Positions 31,362 through 42,192 of a stretch of DNA of 64,000 bases are shown here, in pieces (within the stretch, counting starts at the first letter, position 1; every line of letters starts with the position of its first letter). Both the position numbers and the translations under genes were made by a program. The stretch is from the NCBI RefSeq assembly GCF_001982635.1, contig NZ_MKFI01000004.1:1-64000 (forward strand), read 5' to 3'. Under the pieces are notes generated by a model, which worked only from the letters and a program-made list of their open reading frames with translations, searched no databases and was not told where the DNA came from. The stretch comes from Bradyrhizobium mercantei (GTDB lineage: Bacteria; Pseudomonadota; Alphaproteobacteria; Rhizobiales; Xanthobacteraceae).

Positions 31362-32357
31362 ATGATCAAGACACGCTTCACCGAAATGTTCGGCGTCGAC
31401 CACCCGATCGTGCAAGGCGGCATGCAATGGGTCGGGCGCGCCGAGCTGGTTGCCGCCGTCGCCAATGCCGGCGCGCTCGGCATGATCACCGCGCTGACGC
31501 AGCCGACGCCGGACGATCTGCGCAAGGAGATCGCGCGCTGCCGCGAGCTGACCGACAAGCCGTTCGGCGTCAACCTGACCATCCTGCCCGCGATCAAGCC
31601 GCCGCCCTACGCCGAGTATCGCCAAGCCATCATCGAGAGCGGCATCAAGATCGTCGAGACCGCCGGCAACAAGCCGCAGGAGCATGTCGACGAATTCAAG
31701 AAGCACGGCATCAAGGTGCTGCACAAATGCACCAGCGTGCGCCACGCGCTGTCCGCCGAACGGATGGGCGCCGACGCGATCTCGATCGACGGCTTTGAAT
31801 GCGCCGGCCATCCCGGCGAGGACGACACGCCCGGCCTGATCCTGATCCCCGCTGCCGCCGACAAGGTGAAGATCCCGATGATCGCCTCCGGCGGCTTCGG
31901 CGATGCGCGCGGCCTGGTTGCCGCGCTCGCGCTCGGCGCCGAAGGCATCAACATGGGCACGCGCTTCATGTGCACCAAGGAAAGCCCGATCCATCAGCTG
32001 GTGAAGGAGCGCATCGTCGCCAATGACGAGCGCGAGACCGAGCTGATCTTCCGCACCATGCGCAACACCTCGCGCGTCGCCAAGAATGCGATCTCGACCA
32101 AGGTCGTTGCGATGGAGAAGGAAGGCGCCAAGTTCGAGGACGTCCGCGAACTGGTCGCCGGCGCCCGCGGCAAGATGGTCTACGCGTCAGGCGACGCCGA
32201 CGAAGGCATCTGGTCGGCCGGCCAGGTACAGGGCCTGATCCACGACATTCCGACCTGCGGCGAGTTGATCTCGCGCATCGTCCATGAGGCGGAGGCGATC
32301 ATCCGCGAGCGGCTGGAAGCGATGATGTCCGGCGCTAAGCGCCAGGCTGCGGAGTAG
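31362..32357 (+). CDS. Nitronate monooxygenase / 2-nitropropane dioxygenase-type flavoenzyme
   Basis: A 331-residue FMN-dependent TIM-barrel enzyme of the NMO/NPD family: PIVQGGMQWVGRAELVAAV at the start, GVNLTILP, DGFECAGHPGEDD, MIASGGFGDARGLVAALALG (phosphate binding) and GTRFMCTKESPI. The family oxidises alkyl nitronates or acts as an NADH:quinone or enoyl reductase. The start at 31362 (MIKTRFTEMFGVDHP) matches the family start, with GAGGGCAG upstream. The gene is not linked to the CBS gene by operator or spacing. Confidence 0.88.
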   Translation: MIKTRFTEMFGVDHPIVQGGMQWVGRAELVAAVANAGALGMITALTQPTPDDLRKEIARCRELTDKPFGVNLTILPAIKPPPYAEYRQAIIESGIKIVETAGNKPQEHVDEFKKHGIKVLHKCTSVRHALSAERMGADAISIDGFECAGHPGEDDTPGLILIPAAADKVKIPMIASGGFGDARGLVAALALGAEGINMGTRFMCTKESPIHQLVKERIVANDERETELIFRTMRNTSRVAKNAISTKVVAMEKEGAKFEDVRELVAGARGKMVYASGDADEGIWSAGQVQGLIHDIPTCGELISRIVHEAEAIIRERLEAMMSGAKRQAAE

Positions 32358-32373
32358 ACCTCGACTAGTGATC

Positions 32374-32527
32374 CGTCACCCTGAGGTGGCCGCTCCTTCA
32401 GCGGCCCTCGAAGGGTCGACGGCCCGACTGGGACCGCGCATCCTTCGCGGCTCGCCCAGCGGCGAAATTGCGCCGCAAGGCTCGCACCTCCAGCGACAAA
32501 GGCGAAGCCTTTGCGCGGGGATGACGG
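32374..32527. repeat. Dispersed intergenic repeat, copy 1
   Basis: The block begins CGTCACCCTGAGG, continues with CTCGAAGGGTCGACGGCC and GCATCCTTCG, and ends at GATGACGG. The same order of segments occurs at 49333-49436, there closer to a consensus. The copy here has an extra segment in its right half. This is a dispersed non-coding repeat of the kind frequent in Bradyrhizobium. Confidence 0.75.
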
Positions 32528-32576
32528 AACGATCGCTTCGCTATCATGGTCTTCGAAACAGCCGGCGGGAGTTAGC

Positions 32577-33569
32577 ATGCGTCTCTTCAAGACGGCTGTT
32601 GCGGTCACGCTCTGCCTGTCGGCCGCCAGCGTCCAGGCGGCCGGCCTGCGGCTCGTCAAGGTGCAGTCCGATGGCGCCGAACCGCTGCAGATCGCGGTGT
32701 GGTCGCCCTGCGCCGCGCCCGCAGGCGAAGTGAAGCTGCCGACCACGACGCTGCCCGGAACCGCGGATTGCCCTGTTGCCGGTGACAAGCTGCCGCTGAT
32801 CCTGATCTCGCACGGTTTCGGCGGCAGCTTCACCGGACATCACGACACCGCCGAGACGCTCGCCGATGCCGGCTTCGTCGTGGTTGCCGTCAATCATCCC
32901 GTCGACACCGGCGCCGGCGACATGAGTAGGGCCGATACGCTGGCCGCGCTGGTCGAGCGTTCCGCCGACATCAAGCGCGCGATCGACTACATGCTCGGCG
33001 CATGGCCGGATCGCAGCAAGCTCGATCCCGGCAGGATCGGTTTCTTCGGCTTTTCGCGCGGCGGTTACACCGGCCTCGTCGTCGCCGGAGCCAATCCGGA
33101 TATCCGCAAGGCCACGGCCTTCTGCGACGTGCCCTATCGCAAGCCGAGCTGCGAGGAACTGCAACGCAACGAAATTCCGTCGCAGGCCGTGGTGCACGAC
33201 CTGCGCGTGAAAGCGATGGCGATTGCCGATCCGGCATTCGGTCCGTTGTTCGATCGCGACGCGTTAAAGGATGTGACGATCCCGACCCAGCTCTGGGCCT
33301 CGGAGCTCAGCGGCGAGGATGGGATCACCGAGATCAATCCCGGCTATGTCATGGCGATCAATCAGGAACTACCGGTCAAGACCGACTATCATGTGGTCCG
33401 CAACGCCGGGCACTTCGTGTTCCTGGTGCCCTGCTCTGCAACGCTGGCGGCCAAGCGGCCGAAGATCTGCACGGACCGGCCGGGCTTCGACCGCGTTGCC
33501 TTCCACAAGGAGTTGAACGCCGACATCCTCGCCTTCTTCCGCAAGCAGCTGGACGTCCATCAGCCCTGA
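32577..33569 (+). CDS. Secreted alpha/beta hydrolase (dienelactone hydrolase-like)
   Basis: A 330-residue hydrolase with a Sec signal peptide (cleavage likely after VQA near residue 21). The oxyanion-hole segment is ILISHGFGGS, the nucleophile is Ser160 in GFSRGG, and the catalytic histidine is in NAGHFVFLVPC. Cysteines in the mature chain suggest periplasmic disulfides. Related proteins act as platelet-activating-factor acetylhydrolase-like esterases or chlorogenate-type esterases; the substrate is not known. The start at 32577 is set by the signal peptide. Confidence 0.8.
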   Translation: MRLFKTAVAVTLCLSAASVQAAGLRLVKVQSDGAEPLQIAVWSPCAAPAGEVKLPTTTLPGTADCPVAGDKLPLILISHGFGGSFTGHHDTAETLADAGFVVVAVNHPVDTGAGDMSRADTLAALVERSADIKRAIDYMLGAWPDRSKLDPGRIGFFGFSRGGYTGLVVAGANPDIRKATAFCDVPYRKPSCEELQRNEIPSQAVVHDLRVKAMAIADPAFGPLFDRDALKDVTIPTQLWASELSGEDGITEINPGYVMAINQELPVKTDYHVVRNAGHFVFLVPCSATLAAKRPKICTDRPGFDRVAFHKELNADILAFFRKQLDVHQP

Positions 33570-33643
33570 CATCACATCACCGAGTGCGTGACGTGCCAAA
33601 AAACTTTGACCTAAGACACGCCTCGGCCAAGTTGGAGAGAACC

Positions 33644-34612
33644 ATGAAAGCCTATGTCTACGGAGCCAATGGCCCTGAAATCACCGACGTCGCGAAGCCC
33701 ACCCCGAAGGGCACCCAGGTTCTGGTCAAGGTTCACGCCTGCGGGCTGAACCGCGCCGATCTCGGCATGACCAAGGGCCACGCCCACGGCGCGGCCGGCG
33801 GCGTCGGCACCGTGCTCGGCATGGAATGGGCCGGCGAAGTCGCCGAGCTCGGCCCCGACGCCAAGGGCGTCAAGGTCGGCGACAAGATCATGGGCTCCGG
33901 CGGCGCGGCATTCGCCGAGTACACGCTCGCCGACCACGGCAGGCTGTTTCGCGCGCCATCGAACATGAACTTCGACGAGGCCGCGACGCTGCCCGTCGCG
34001 CTCACCACCATGCACAACGCGGTTGTCACCAACGGCGCGCTGCAAGCGGGCCAGACCGTGCTGATCCAGGGGGCAAGCTCCGGCGTCGGCCTGATGGCGA
34101 TGCAGATTGCAAAACTGAAGGGCGCGAAGCTCGTGGTGGGTTCGTCAACCGACGCGATGCGCCGCGGCCGCTTGACGGAATTTGGCGCCGACCTCGCGGT
34201 GGATTCCAGGGATCCCGGCTGGGTCGACCAGGTGTTGCAGGCGACATCAGGCGAAGGCGTCGACCTGATCGTCGATCAGGTTTCCGGATCGGTCGCGAAC
34301 CAGAATCTGAAGGCGACCAAGGTCAAGGGCCGCATCGTCAATGTCGGCCGGCTCGGCGGTACCCATGGTGACTTCAACTTCGACCTGCACGCGGCGCGCC
34401 GCATCCAGTATATCGGCGTTACCTTCCGCACCCGCTCGATCGAGGAGATCCGAGAGATCTTCGAGGAGGTGCGCAAGGACATCTGGCCCGCGGTCGAAGC
34501 GCGCAAGTTGCAGCTTCCGATCGACCAGGTCTACAAGTTCGCCGACATCGGCAAGGCCTTCGAACAGATGGAAGCCAACAAGCATCTCGGCAAGATCGTG
34601 GTGACGTTGTAG
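33644..34612 (+). CDS. Zinc-type alcohol dehydrogenase-like quinone oxidoreductase (MDR family)
   Basis: A 322-residue medium-chain reductase without the structural-zinc cysteine cluster, hence probably an NADPH:quinone or enoyl reductase. The N-terminal GroES-like domain includes VKVHACGLNRADLGMTKGH, and the Rossmann motif is QGASSGVGLMAMQIAK. The start at 33644 (MKAYVYGANGPE) fits the family and has GGAGAGAA upstream. The last ~195 bases are repeated in decayed form at 35492-35685. No operon partner. Confidence 0.88.
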   Translation: MKAYVYGANGPEITDVAKPTPKGTQVLVKVHACGLNRADLGMTKGHAHGAAGGVGTVLGMEWAGEVAELGPDAKGVKVGDKIMGSGGAAFAEYTLADHGRLFRAPSNMNFDEAATLPVALTTMHNAVVTNGALQAGQTVLIQGASSGVGLMAMQIAKLKGAKLVVGSSTDAMRRGRLTEFGADLAVDSRDPGWVDQVLQATSGEGVDLIVDQVSGSVANQNLKATKVKGRIVNVGRLGGTHGDFNFDLHAARRIQYIGVTFRTRSIEEIREIFEEVRKDIWPAVEARKLQLPIDQVYKFADIGKAFEQMEANKHLGKIVVTL

Positions 34613-34629
34613 CGGGTGATGCGACGTTG

Positions 34630-34713
34630 CGTAGGGCGGATTAGCGCAAGCGTAATCCGCCATCTTCTGCCGGATGCAACGGCGGATTACGCCTTCGGCT
34701 AATCCGCCCTACG
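34630..34713. repeat. Dispersed palindromic repeat, copy 1
   Basis: CGTAGGGCGGATTA at the left pairs with TAATCCGCCCTACG at the right, with inner arms GCGTAATCCGCC and GGCGGATTACGC. A sister element lies at 49445-49532 with GTGGGTTA in place of GCGGATTA, the arms having changed together. This covariation means the pairing itself is maintained or the elements belong to two subfamilies. Confidence 0.8.
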
Positions 34714-34756
34714 GGCTTCCAGAAGGGCCATGCCCTGGCTCTTTCGCGCGCGACGT

Positions 34757-35251
34757 TCAGCCAACGGGTCCGGGAGTCCAGTAATCCCCCGCAAGCGGAC
34801 TAACCTTTACGTCGCCAATGACTCCGAGCTCCAGGCTCGGATCGAAATAGCGCATCGTCCGCTCATTGAGGTCAATGATGCGGCCAGGCCTTAGCGGCCC
34901 CACATCATTGATCTTGACGATGACCTTCTTGCCTACAGCCTCGACCAGGGCATATTTCGGCCTCGCGCCAAATTCGACCCCACCGAACTTCCCACGCAGG
35001 CTTGTCTTGATGGCGGCCGCCCAGACCCAGCGATCATAGCGTTCGCCGGAGGCCGTGCTCGGACCGCCCTCCTCCTTGCCGGGCTTGAACGGATTGTACA
35101 TGGATGCCGCGCCAACGATTGCATCCCCACACGCGGCATTGACGACAGCGCTTGAATGAACTTTCTCGATTTCATTTCCAGCAGCGGGGCCAAAAATGGC
35201 GAGCGCAACCACGGCGCCGCAAACTGCGGCGCTCGAGCCGAACAGCATCAT
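34757..35251 (-). CDS. RlpA-like double-psi beta-barrel protein
   Basis: A 164-residue exported protein. After a signal peptide (FGSSAAVCGAVVALAIFGPA) it has an RlpA-type DPBB domain: GAASMYNPFKPGKEEGG, ASGERYDRWVWAAAIKTSLR, VIVKINDVGPLRPGRIIDLN. RlpA proteins are septal lytic transglycosylases or cell-wall-associated barrels; here the SPOR domain is absent. The start is at one of two adjacent ATGs (35251 or 35248) preceded by AAGGAG. It lies inside the segment flanked by the quinone oxidoreductase 3' end and its displaced copy, so it may have arrived with that insertion. Confidence 0.75.
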   Translation of the reverse strand: MMLFGSSAAVCGAVVALAIFGPAAGNEIEKVHSSAVVNAACGDAIVGAASMYNPFKPGKEEGGPSTASGERYDRWVWAAAIKTSLRGKFGGVEFGARPKYALVEAVGKKVIVKINDVGPLRPGRIIDLNERTMRYFDPSLELGVIGDVKVSPLAGDYWTPGPVG

Positions 35252-35491
35252 AACTCCTTGATTGATTTTTTCGTTCGTTCGGTTCCCGATTCCGCAAAGC
35301 ATGGTCGAGCGAACGTGGAGCCGTTAACTCGAGCTGATTCTCTGCGGATTCGTGCCAATTCGGGCGACGGAACCATTGTGGGAACTGCGTCGGTCCCACA
35401 CAGTGTTTTTAGTTCTCGCCCGACTAAGACAGAGAATGCGTCAGCAAAATGACTGACCAGAACTTCTTCGACGATGCGTCAACAGTGACTC

Positions 35492-35685
35492 GGCGTCACG
35501 TTCCGCAGCCGCCCGATCGAGGAAATCCGCGAAATCTTCGAGGAGGTGCGCAAGGGCATCTGGCTCGCGGTCGAAACGCGCAAGCTGCAACTGCCGATCG
35601 GCCAGTCTAATTCGCCGACATCGGCAAGGCGTTCGAACACATGGAAGCCAACAAGCAGCTCGGCAAGATCGTGGTGACGCTTTGG
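35492..35685 (+). pseudogene. Displaced, decayed duplicate of the quinone oxidoreductase 3' end
   Basis: The stretch aligns with 34415-34612: GGCGTCACGTTCCGCAGCCG corresponds to GGCGTTACCTTCCGCACCCG, and both run through AAGCAGCTCGGCAAGATCGT or its equivalent to GTGGTGACG. A deletion of about 4 bases near 35605 shifts the frame and the stop codon is lost. Only the 3' end is present. The 880 bases between the two copies hold the palindromic repeat and the RlpA-like gene. Confidence 0.88.
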
Positions 35686-35811
35686 CGACCAGCTCTGGCG
35701 ACCAATATCGTCATTGCGAGCGAAGCGAAGCAATCCATCGCGCCACTTGCTGAGACATGGATTGCTGATGCACTGTCGCCGGATGAGATCCGACGATCAC
35801 CGCATCGACGG

Positions 35812-36711
35812 CTACCAGTCGTCGTAGAGCCACTCCCTTGGCGGCATTCGAGGCGGCGCTCTCGCGTAGGGCGGCTCATATGTCCGCTGGGGCTTGCGCG
35901 GAGTCGGAGCCGGCTGCGTCGGCGGCGCTGACGCCTTCTGCTCGGAAACCTTCGCGAGCGTCCGCTTCAATTCCTCCTGGCTTGCCTTGAGGTCCTCGAT
36001 GGCTTTGGAGTTCTCGCGGGCCGTTTGCTGCTGGTCCGCCTTGAGCTGTTCGATGTTTCGCTGCATGGTCGCGAGATCGCGCGCGATGGTTTGCAGCAGC
36101 TCGGTTTGATCGGGAGGCGCCGCAGGAGCCGGCGGCGCGGTATTCTGCGTTGCCTTCGGCGCGGCCTCCGGCGTTGCGGGCGACGGCGCGGGTGTCGGTT
36201 GTGGCGGTGCGGCTTCCGCTGCGGCAACTTGAACGGCGGATGGACCGGGCTGCGCGGGAAGCGGCGGATCAACCGGAGGCGATGATGGAGCCGAAGCGAG
36301 TTGTGGCACCCAGCGGGCGGCAACCAGCTTGGCTCTCGCACCATACCACGACTGCGACGCCAGGATAGCGACAACGACACACGCCGCCAGCAACAAGGCG
36401 GCAACGGCTCGGAAAGTCGGCTTTCCCGACGATGATTGCGAGCCAGGTCCGGACGAAGCGGGTCTGGACGAAGCGGGTCCGGACGAAGCAGCAGCTCCGG
36501 ACGAAGCAGCAGGTTCGACCGAGGGCGGGACAGGTGCAGCCGACGATCGGGGCGCGGCATCGCGCTCCATCTTTGCAAGCCGCTCGCTCAAGCGCGTGAG
36601 CTCTTCATCCGCGCGGACGATCTGCTTGTGGGCTTCCGCCAGCCGTTCATCGGCGCTCGCGGCCGGGCCCTCGCCGGGCTCACCTGCATTCGGAGTGGGT
36701 GTGGAGTTCAT
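35812..36711 (-). CDS. Hypothetical Pro/Ala-rich protein with one membrane helix and coiled coil
   Basis: A 299-residue protein without a recognised family. Order of parts: acidic coiled coil about 20-50, low-complexity Ser/Ala/Pro region 55-95, one membrane helix about 98-119 (AVAALLLAACVVVAILASQS), Pro/Ala-rich linker, a second coiled coil about 195-250 (ARDLATMQRNIEQLKADQQQ) and a basic, aromatic tail. The start is put at 36711 because of the GAGGG site upstream. Tandem 15-18 base repeats at 36451-36516 encode the Ser/Gly/Pro stretch. Possibly an envelope scaffold; that is a guess. Confidence 0.6.
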   Translation of the reverse strand: MNSTPTPNAGEPGEGPAASADERLAEAHKQIVRADEELTRLSERLAKMERDAAPRSSAAPVPPSVEPAASSGAAASSGPASSRPASSGPGSQSSSGKPTFRAVAALLLAACVVVAILASQSWYGARAKLVAARWVPQLASAPSSPPVDPPLPAQPGPSAVQVAAAEAAPPQPTPAPSPATPEAAPKATQNTAPPAPAAPPDQTELLQTIARDLATMQRNIEQLKADQQQTARENSKAIEDLKASQEELKRTLAKVSEQKASAPPTQPAPTPRKPQRTYEPPYARAPPRMPPREWLYDDW

Positions 36712-36887
36712 TGGCGTGTCCCTCTTCCGTCCAATGTCATCCAAGACTGCCGTCTCGGTTATCGGTCAGGGCCTCAGCCTCTCGTTCGGTCTTGTCCAAG
36801 CAATGGCATGATAGCGTGCTTGACGTCTGATGATAAGCAGGATTGCCCTCCCGCTTTGGCGCCGACGACCGGACCCCGGCTACGCGA

Positions 36888-37820
36888 TCAGCATTTGGGC
36901 TCCACATTGCCGCCGCAGGCAATGACCCATAGTCGGGCGTGCTTCTTGGCAACGACGCCTGCCAGAACTGCCCCCAACGCGATCGCTCCACTCGGCTCAA
37001 CCTGGATGCCGCAAACGTCGCGCAGGAGCCAACGTGCGGCCTCCACCAACTTGTCGCTGACCGCGCACACCCGGACTTCCGATTGCTCCAGAATTGCGAA
37101 CGCACGTGCGCCAATCTTGCGAGACCGCAAGGCATCGCATGAGGTGTCGCCAACGGGGTCGATCCCGATGGGCGCGCCCAGCGCACGCGCGCGTGCATAT
37201 CGTGGGTGCGTTTCCGGCTCGACAACATAGATCTCCGCAGAAACAGAGCTGGAGCGCAGGGCCAGCGCTACGCCCGCCGCCAATCCGCCGCCGCCACAGG
37301 CCACGACGACGGCGTCAGATGTCGAATGACTGGCGTCGATCGCAGCGGCGATCTCCGAGCCCAGCGTGAAGCTGCCTGCAATCATCTCCATATCTTCGAA
37401 GGCGTGGAGGTTACGCCAACTGCGCTTTCGTGCCTCGACTTCGGCGCGCTCTGCCAACTCCGAGCGTTCCGCGAGATGTATCTCTGCTCCAGTTCTTCGA
37501 GCCTGCTCCAGTTTGAAGACCGGTGCATCGCTTGGCATAATCAGACAAGCGGGCTTGCAAAGCGTTTGCGCCGCCAGGCCAACCGCAATTGGGAAGTTTC
37601 CGGCTCCCGCGGCGACGACGCCCTGTGAGGCATTGCGGACTCCCAGTATTGCGCCCCGATACTTGAACGATCCACTGCGTTGGACGGTTTCATCCTTAAC
37701 GTGGACCGTGTATCCGATCCGAGCATTCAACTCGGACGACGATCGCATGGGAGTCCTGCACGCTTGGCGCGCAATGAATTCGAGGTCTCGCGGCAGCAGA
37801 TCAAGGGATTGACCAAGCAT
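36888..37820 (-). CDS. Threonine/serine dehydratase-like PLP enzyme
   Basis: A 310-residue fold-type II PLP enzyme. The PLP lysine is Lys53 in SGSFKYRGA, the phosphate loop is CGGGGLAAGVALAL, and the C-terminal VIACGGNVEP is typical of the threonine dehydratase/serine racemase group. There is no ACT domain, so it is of the catabolic or racemase type. It probably deaminates L-threonine or L-serine to 2-oxo acids. The start at 37820 is chosen for the GGAAGG site; 37844 is also open. It has no clear operon partner, and a repeat-rich spacer lies upstream. Confidence 0.8.
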   Translation of the reverse strand: MLGQSLDLLPRDLEFIARQACRTPMRSSSELNARIGYTVHVKDETVQRSGSFKYRGAILGVRNASQGVVAAGAGNFPIAVGLAAQTLCKPACLIMPSDAPVFKLEQARRTGAEIHLAERSELAERAEVEARKRSWRNLHAFEDMEMIAGSFTLGSEIAAAIDASHSTSDAVVVACGGGGLAAGVALALRSSSVSAEIYVVEPETHPRYARARALGAPIGIDPVGDTSCDALRSRKIGARAFAILEQSEVRVCAVSDKLVEAARWLLRDVCGIQVEPSGAIALGAVLAGVVAKKHARLWVIACGGNVEPKC

Positions 37821-38293
37821 CGTTACCTTCCGTGAACACGGCAAGGCAGCCTAGACAAATATCGGGCGTGCTCAAATCTATGCCGGGTCAATTATTGTGA
37901 CTGTTCGATTCAATTGGCATGTGGCGCGTAGAATGGGTAAGCGCAGCGAAGCCCATGGTCTCGCACCGCTTGATCACAATTCATGGGTTTCGCTTCGCTC
38001 TACCCGTCGCCGAGTGTCGCCCTGGCGAAAGCCAGGACCCATTACCCAGAATGCCAGTTATTGCGCGATGCAGTTGCTACTGCTCACTCCAACAAGAAGA
38101 CTCTGTGGATATGGGTCGCCTGCTCTCCTGGCTTTCGCCAGGACGGCGGTCTTGCGCAGGGCACGTCTTGAGATTCGGAATAGTTCGCAACAACTCCGCG
38201 ACTGAAACGCGCTCTTGCAAGTGAGTTGCGATTGCGCATGGCAAACGACGGCTGACACTTGATGTTCACCGACTCCCTGCTAAACCCCGGCCC
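37821..38293. repeat. Gene-free region with two inverted-repeat elements
   Basis: No gene is seen in these 473 bases. At 37929-38015 GAATGGGTAAGCGCAGCGAA and TTCGCTTCGCTCTACCC form a long imperfect hairpin related in layout to the elements at 34630 and 49445. At 38021-38152, CCTGGCGAAAGCCAGGA on the left pairs with TCCTGGCTTTCGCCAGGA on the right about 100 bases away. The second type is also a dispersed repeat in Bradyrhizobium, to my knowledge. Confidence 0.65.
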
Positions 38294-39670
38294 ATGAGCA
38301 GCGCACCCTCCAGCAAGACATCCGTCGCGGCGATCTCGATCCTCGCCAGTGGCACCATGGCCCTGTCGAAATTCGTGGTCGGCATCGCCATCGGATCGCT
38401 GGCGCTGATATCGGAGGCGCTGCACTCCTCGATCGATCTGGTCGCCACCATCATCACCTGGGCGGTGGTGCGGGTGTCGGACCAGCCGGCCGACGCCGAG
38501 CATCATTACGGCCATGGCAAGTTCGAGAGCGTCTCGGCGCTCTTCATCATCGCCCTGCTCTATGTGCTGGCCGGCGGCATTCTGGTGCAGGCCTACAGCC
38601 ATTTGCGCGAGGGCGCCCCGCCGCCGTCGATCTCGGCCATCCCCTTCATCGTCCTCGTCGTCGATATCGGCGTCAATCTGTGGCGCGCCCGCGCGCTGCA
38701 TCGCGCCGCGCGCGCCACCAAGAGCCAGGCGCTGGCCGCCGACGCGCTGCATTTCGCCTCCGACGTGATGGGCTCGACCGCGGTCATCGTCGGCCTGGTA
38801 CTGGCGGGCTTCGGCTTCTGGTGGGGCGACGCCGCGGCGGCGATCGCGGTCGCCGTGATGATCGCCCTGCTCGGCCTGCGCATGGCACGCGAGACGGTCG
38901 AGACCCTGCTCGACCGCGCGCCCGAAGGCGCGCTGGAAAAGGCCACCGCGGCCATCAAGGCGGTGCCCGGCGTAGTCGACGTCGACCGGCTGCGGGTCCG
39001 CATGGTCGGCGCGACGCACTTCATCGATGCGATCGCCAAAGTGCCGCGCACCTACCCGATCGACCGCGTCGAGGACATCAAGCGCCGGGCGCAGGAGGCT
39101 GTCAGCAAGACGTTCGGCGACGCCGACCTCACCTTCACCGCGGTTCCGGTGGCGCGCGACAATGAGAGCGTGCGCGAGCGCATCATGGTGATCGCGCGCA
39201 ACTCCGGTCTCGCCATCCACCATGTTACCGTTCACGACATCGGCGGGAAGCTGATCGTCGGCATCGACCTCGAGGTCGACAGCGACATGGCGCTGGACGC
39301 CGCGCACGACATCGCCCATGAGCTCGAACGCGCGATCCGCGAGGATTTCGGCGAGGACGTCGAGGTCGACACCCATATCGAGCCGCTCGAGCCGGAACTG
39401 CCCTGGGGAACCGACGCCGCGCCCGACCGTGTCGAGGCGATCAAGACCGCGCTGACCGGATTTGCCGATGGCGGCGCGATCCATGACATCCACAATGTGC
39501 GGGTCCGCAACACCGACGCCGGCGAGATCGTCAACTTCCATTGCCGCGCCGAGCCCTCGATGAGTGTGATCAAGGTGCACGAGAGCGTCGACGAGATCGA
39601 ACGCAAACTGCGCCGCGCATTTCCCACTGTGAAGCGTGTGATCAGTCACGCAGAACCGACGCGCGCGTAA
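38294..39670 (+). CDS. Cation diffusion facilitator with extended C-terminal region
   Basis: A 458-residue CDF-family divalent cation efflux protein. Six helices span about 10-200 with the metal-site pairs HSSID (helix 2) and HFASD (helix 5) and the HHYGHGKFE loop. The cytoplasmic part is far longer than usual (families are near 300 residues): it appears to contain three tandem ZT_dimer-like units, about 212-290, 291-372 and 380-455, each with the alpha/beta pattern and two of them ending in a HIEPL or HAEPT motif. It is probably a proton-coupled Zn, Fe or Mn exporter; the metal cannot be told. Confidence 0.85.
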   Translation: MSSAPSSKTSVAAISILASGTMALSKFVVGIAIGSLALISEALHSSIDLVATIITWAVVRVSDQPADAEHHYGHGKFESVSALFIIALLYVLAGGILVQAYSHLREGAPPPSISAIPFIVLVVDIGVNLWRARALHRAARATKSQALAADALHFASDVMGSTAVIVGLVLAGFGFWWGDAAAAIAVAVMIALLGLRMARETVETLLDRAPEGALEKATAAIKAVPGVVDVDRLRVRMVGATHFIDAIAKVPRTYPIDRVEDIKRRAQEAVSKTFGDADLTFTAVPVARDNESVRERIMVIARNSGLAIHHVTVHDIGGKLIVGIDLEVDSDMALDAAHDIAHELERAIREDFGEDVEVDTHIEPLEPELPWGTDAAPDRVEAIKTALTGFADGGAIHDIHNVRVRNTDAGEIVNFHCRAEPSMSVIKVHESVDEIERKLRRAFPTVKRVISHAEPTRA

Positions 39671-39862
39671 TTCTACGGAGTCGTTCCTGTTTCGGACTCG
39701 CTTTGCGCGGACCGATTCTGTTTTGGGCAAGATTTATTTCGCATTAACGAATCGTTGACTCTCGACAGTCCCGGAAATCTGGATTCAAATGATCATGATT
39801 CGGATGCATCGTGGGGAGCATCCGAACCGGGTAAAAATCAGCTTAGAGCGGGGGTCTAAGGC

Positions 39863-42184
<2,322 letters not shown>

Positions 42185-42192
42185 GCCACGCG

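Noticed and set aside
36451..36516. Possible CRISPR-like repeat array.
   Set aside because: The units are adjacent with no spacers, lie in a coding frame and are only 15-18 bases long.
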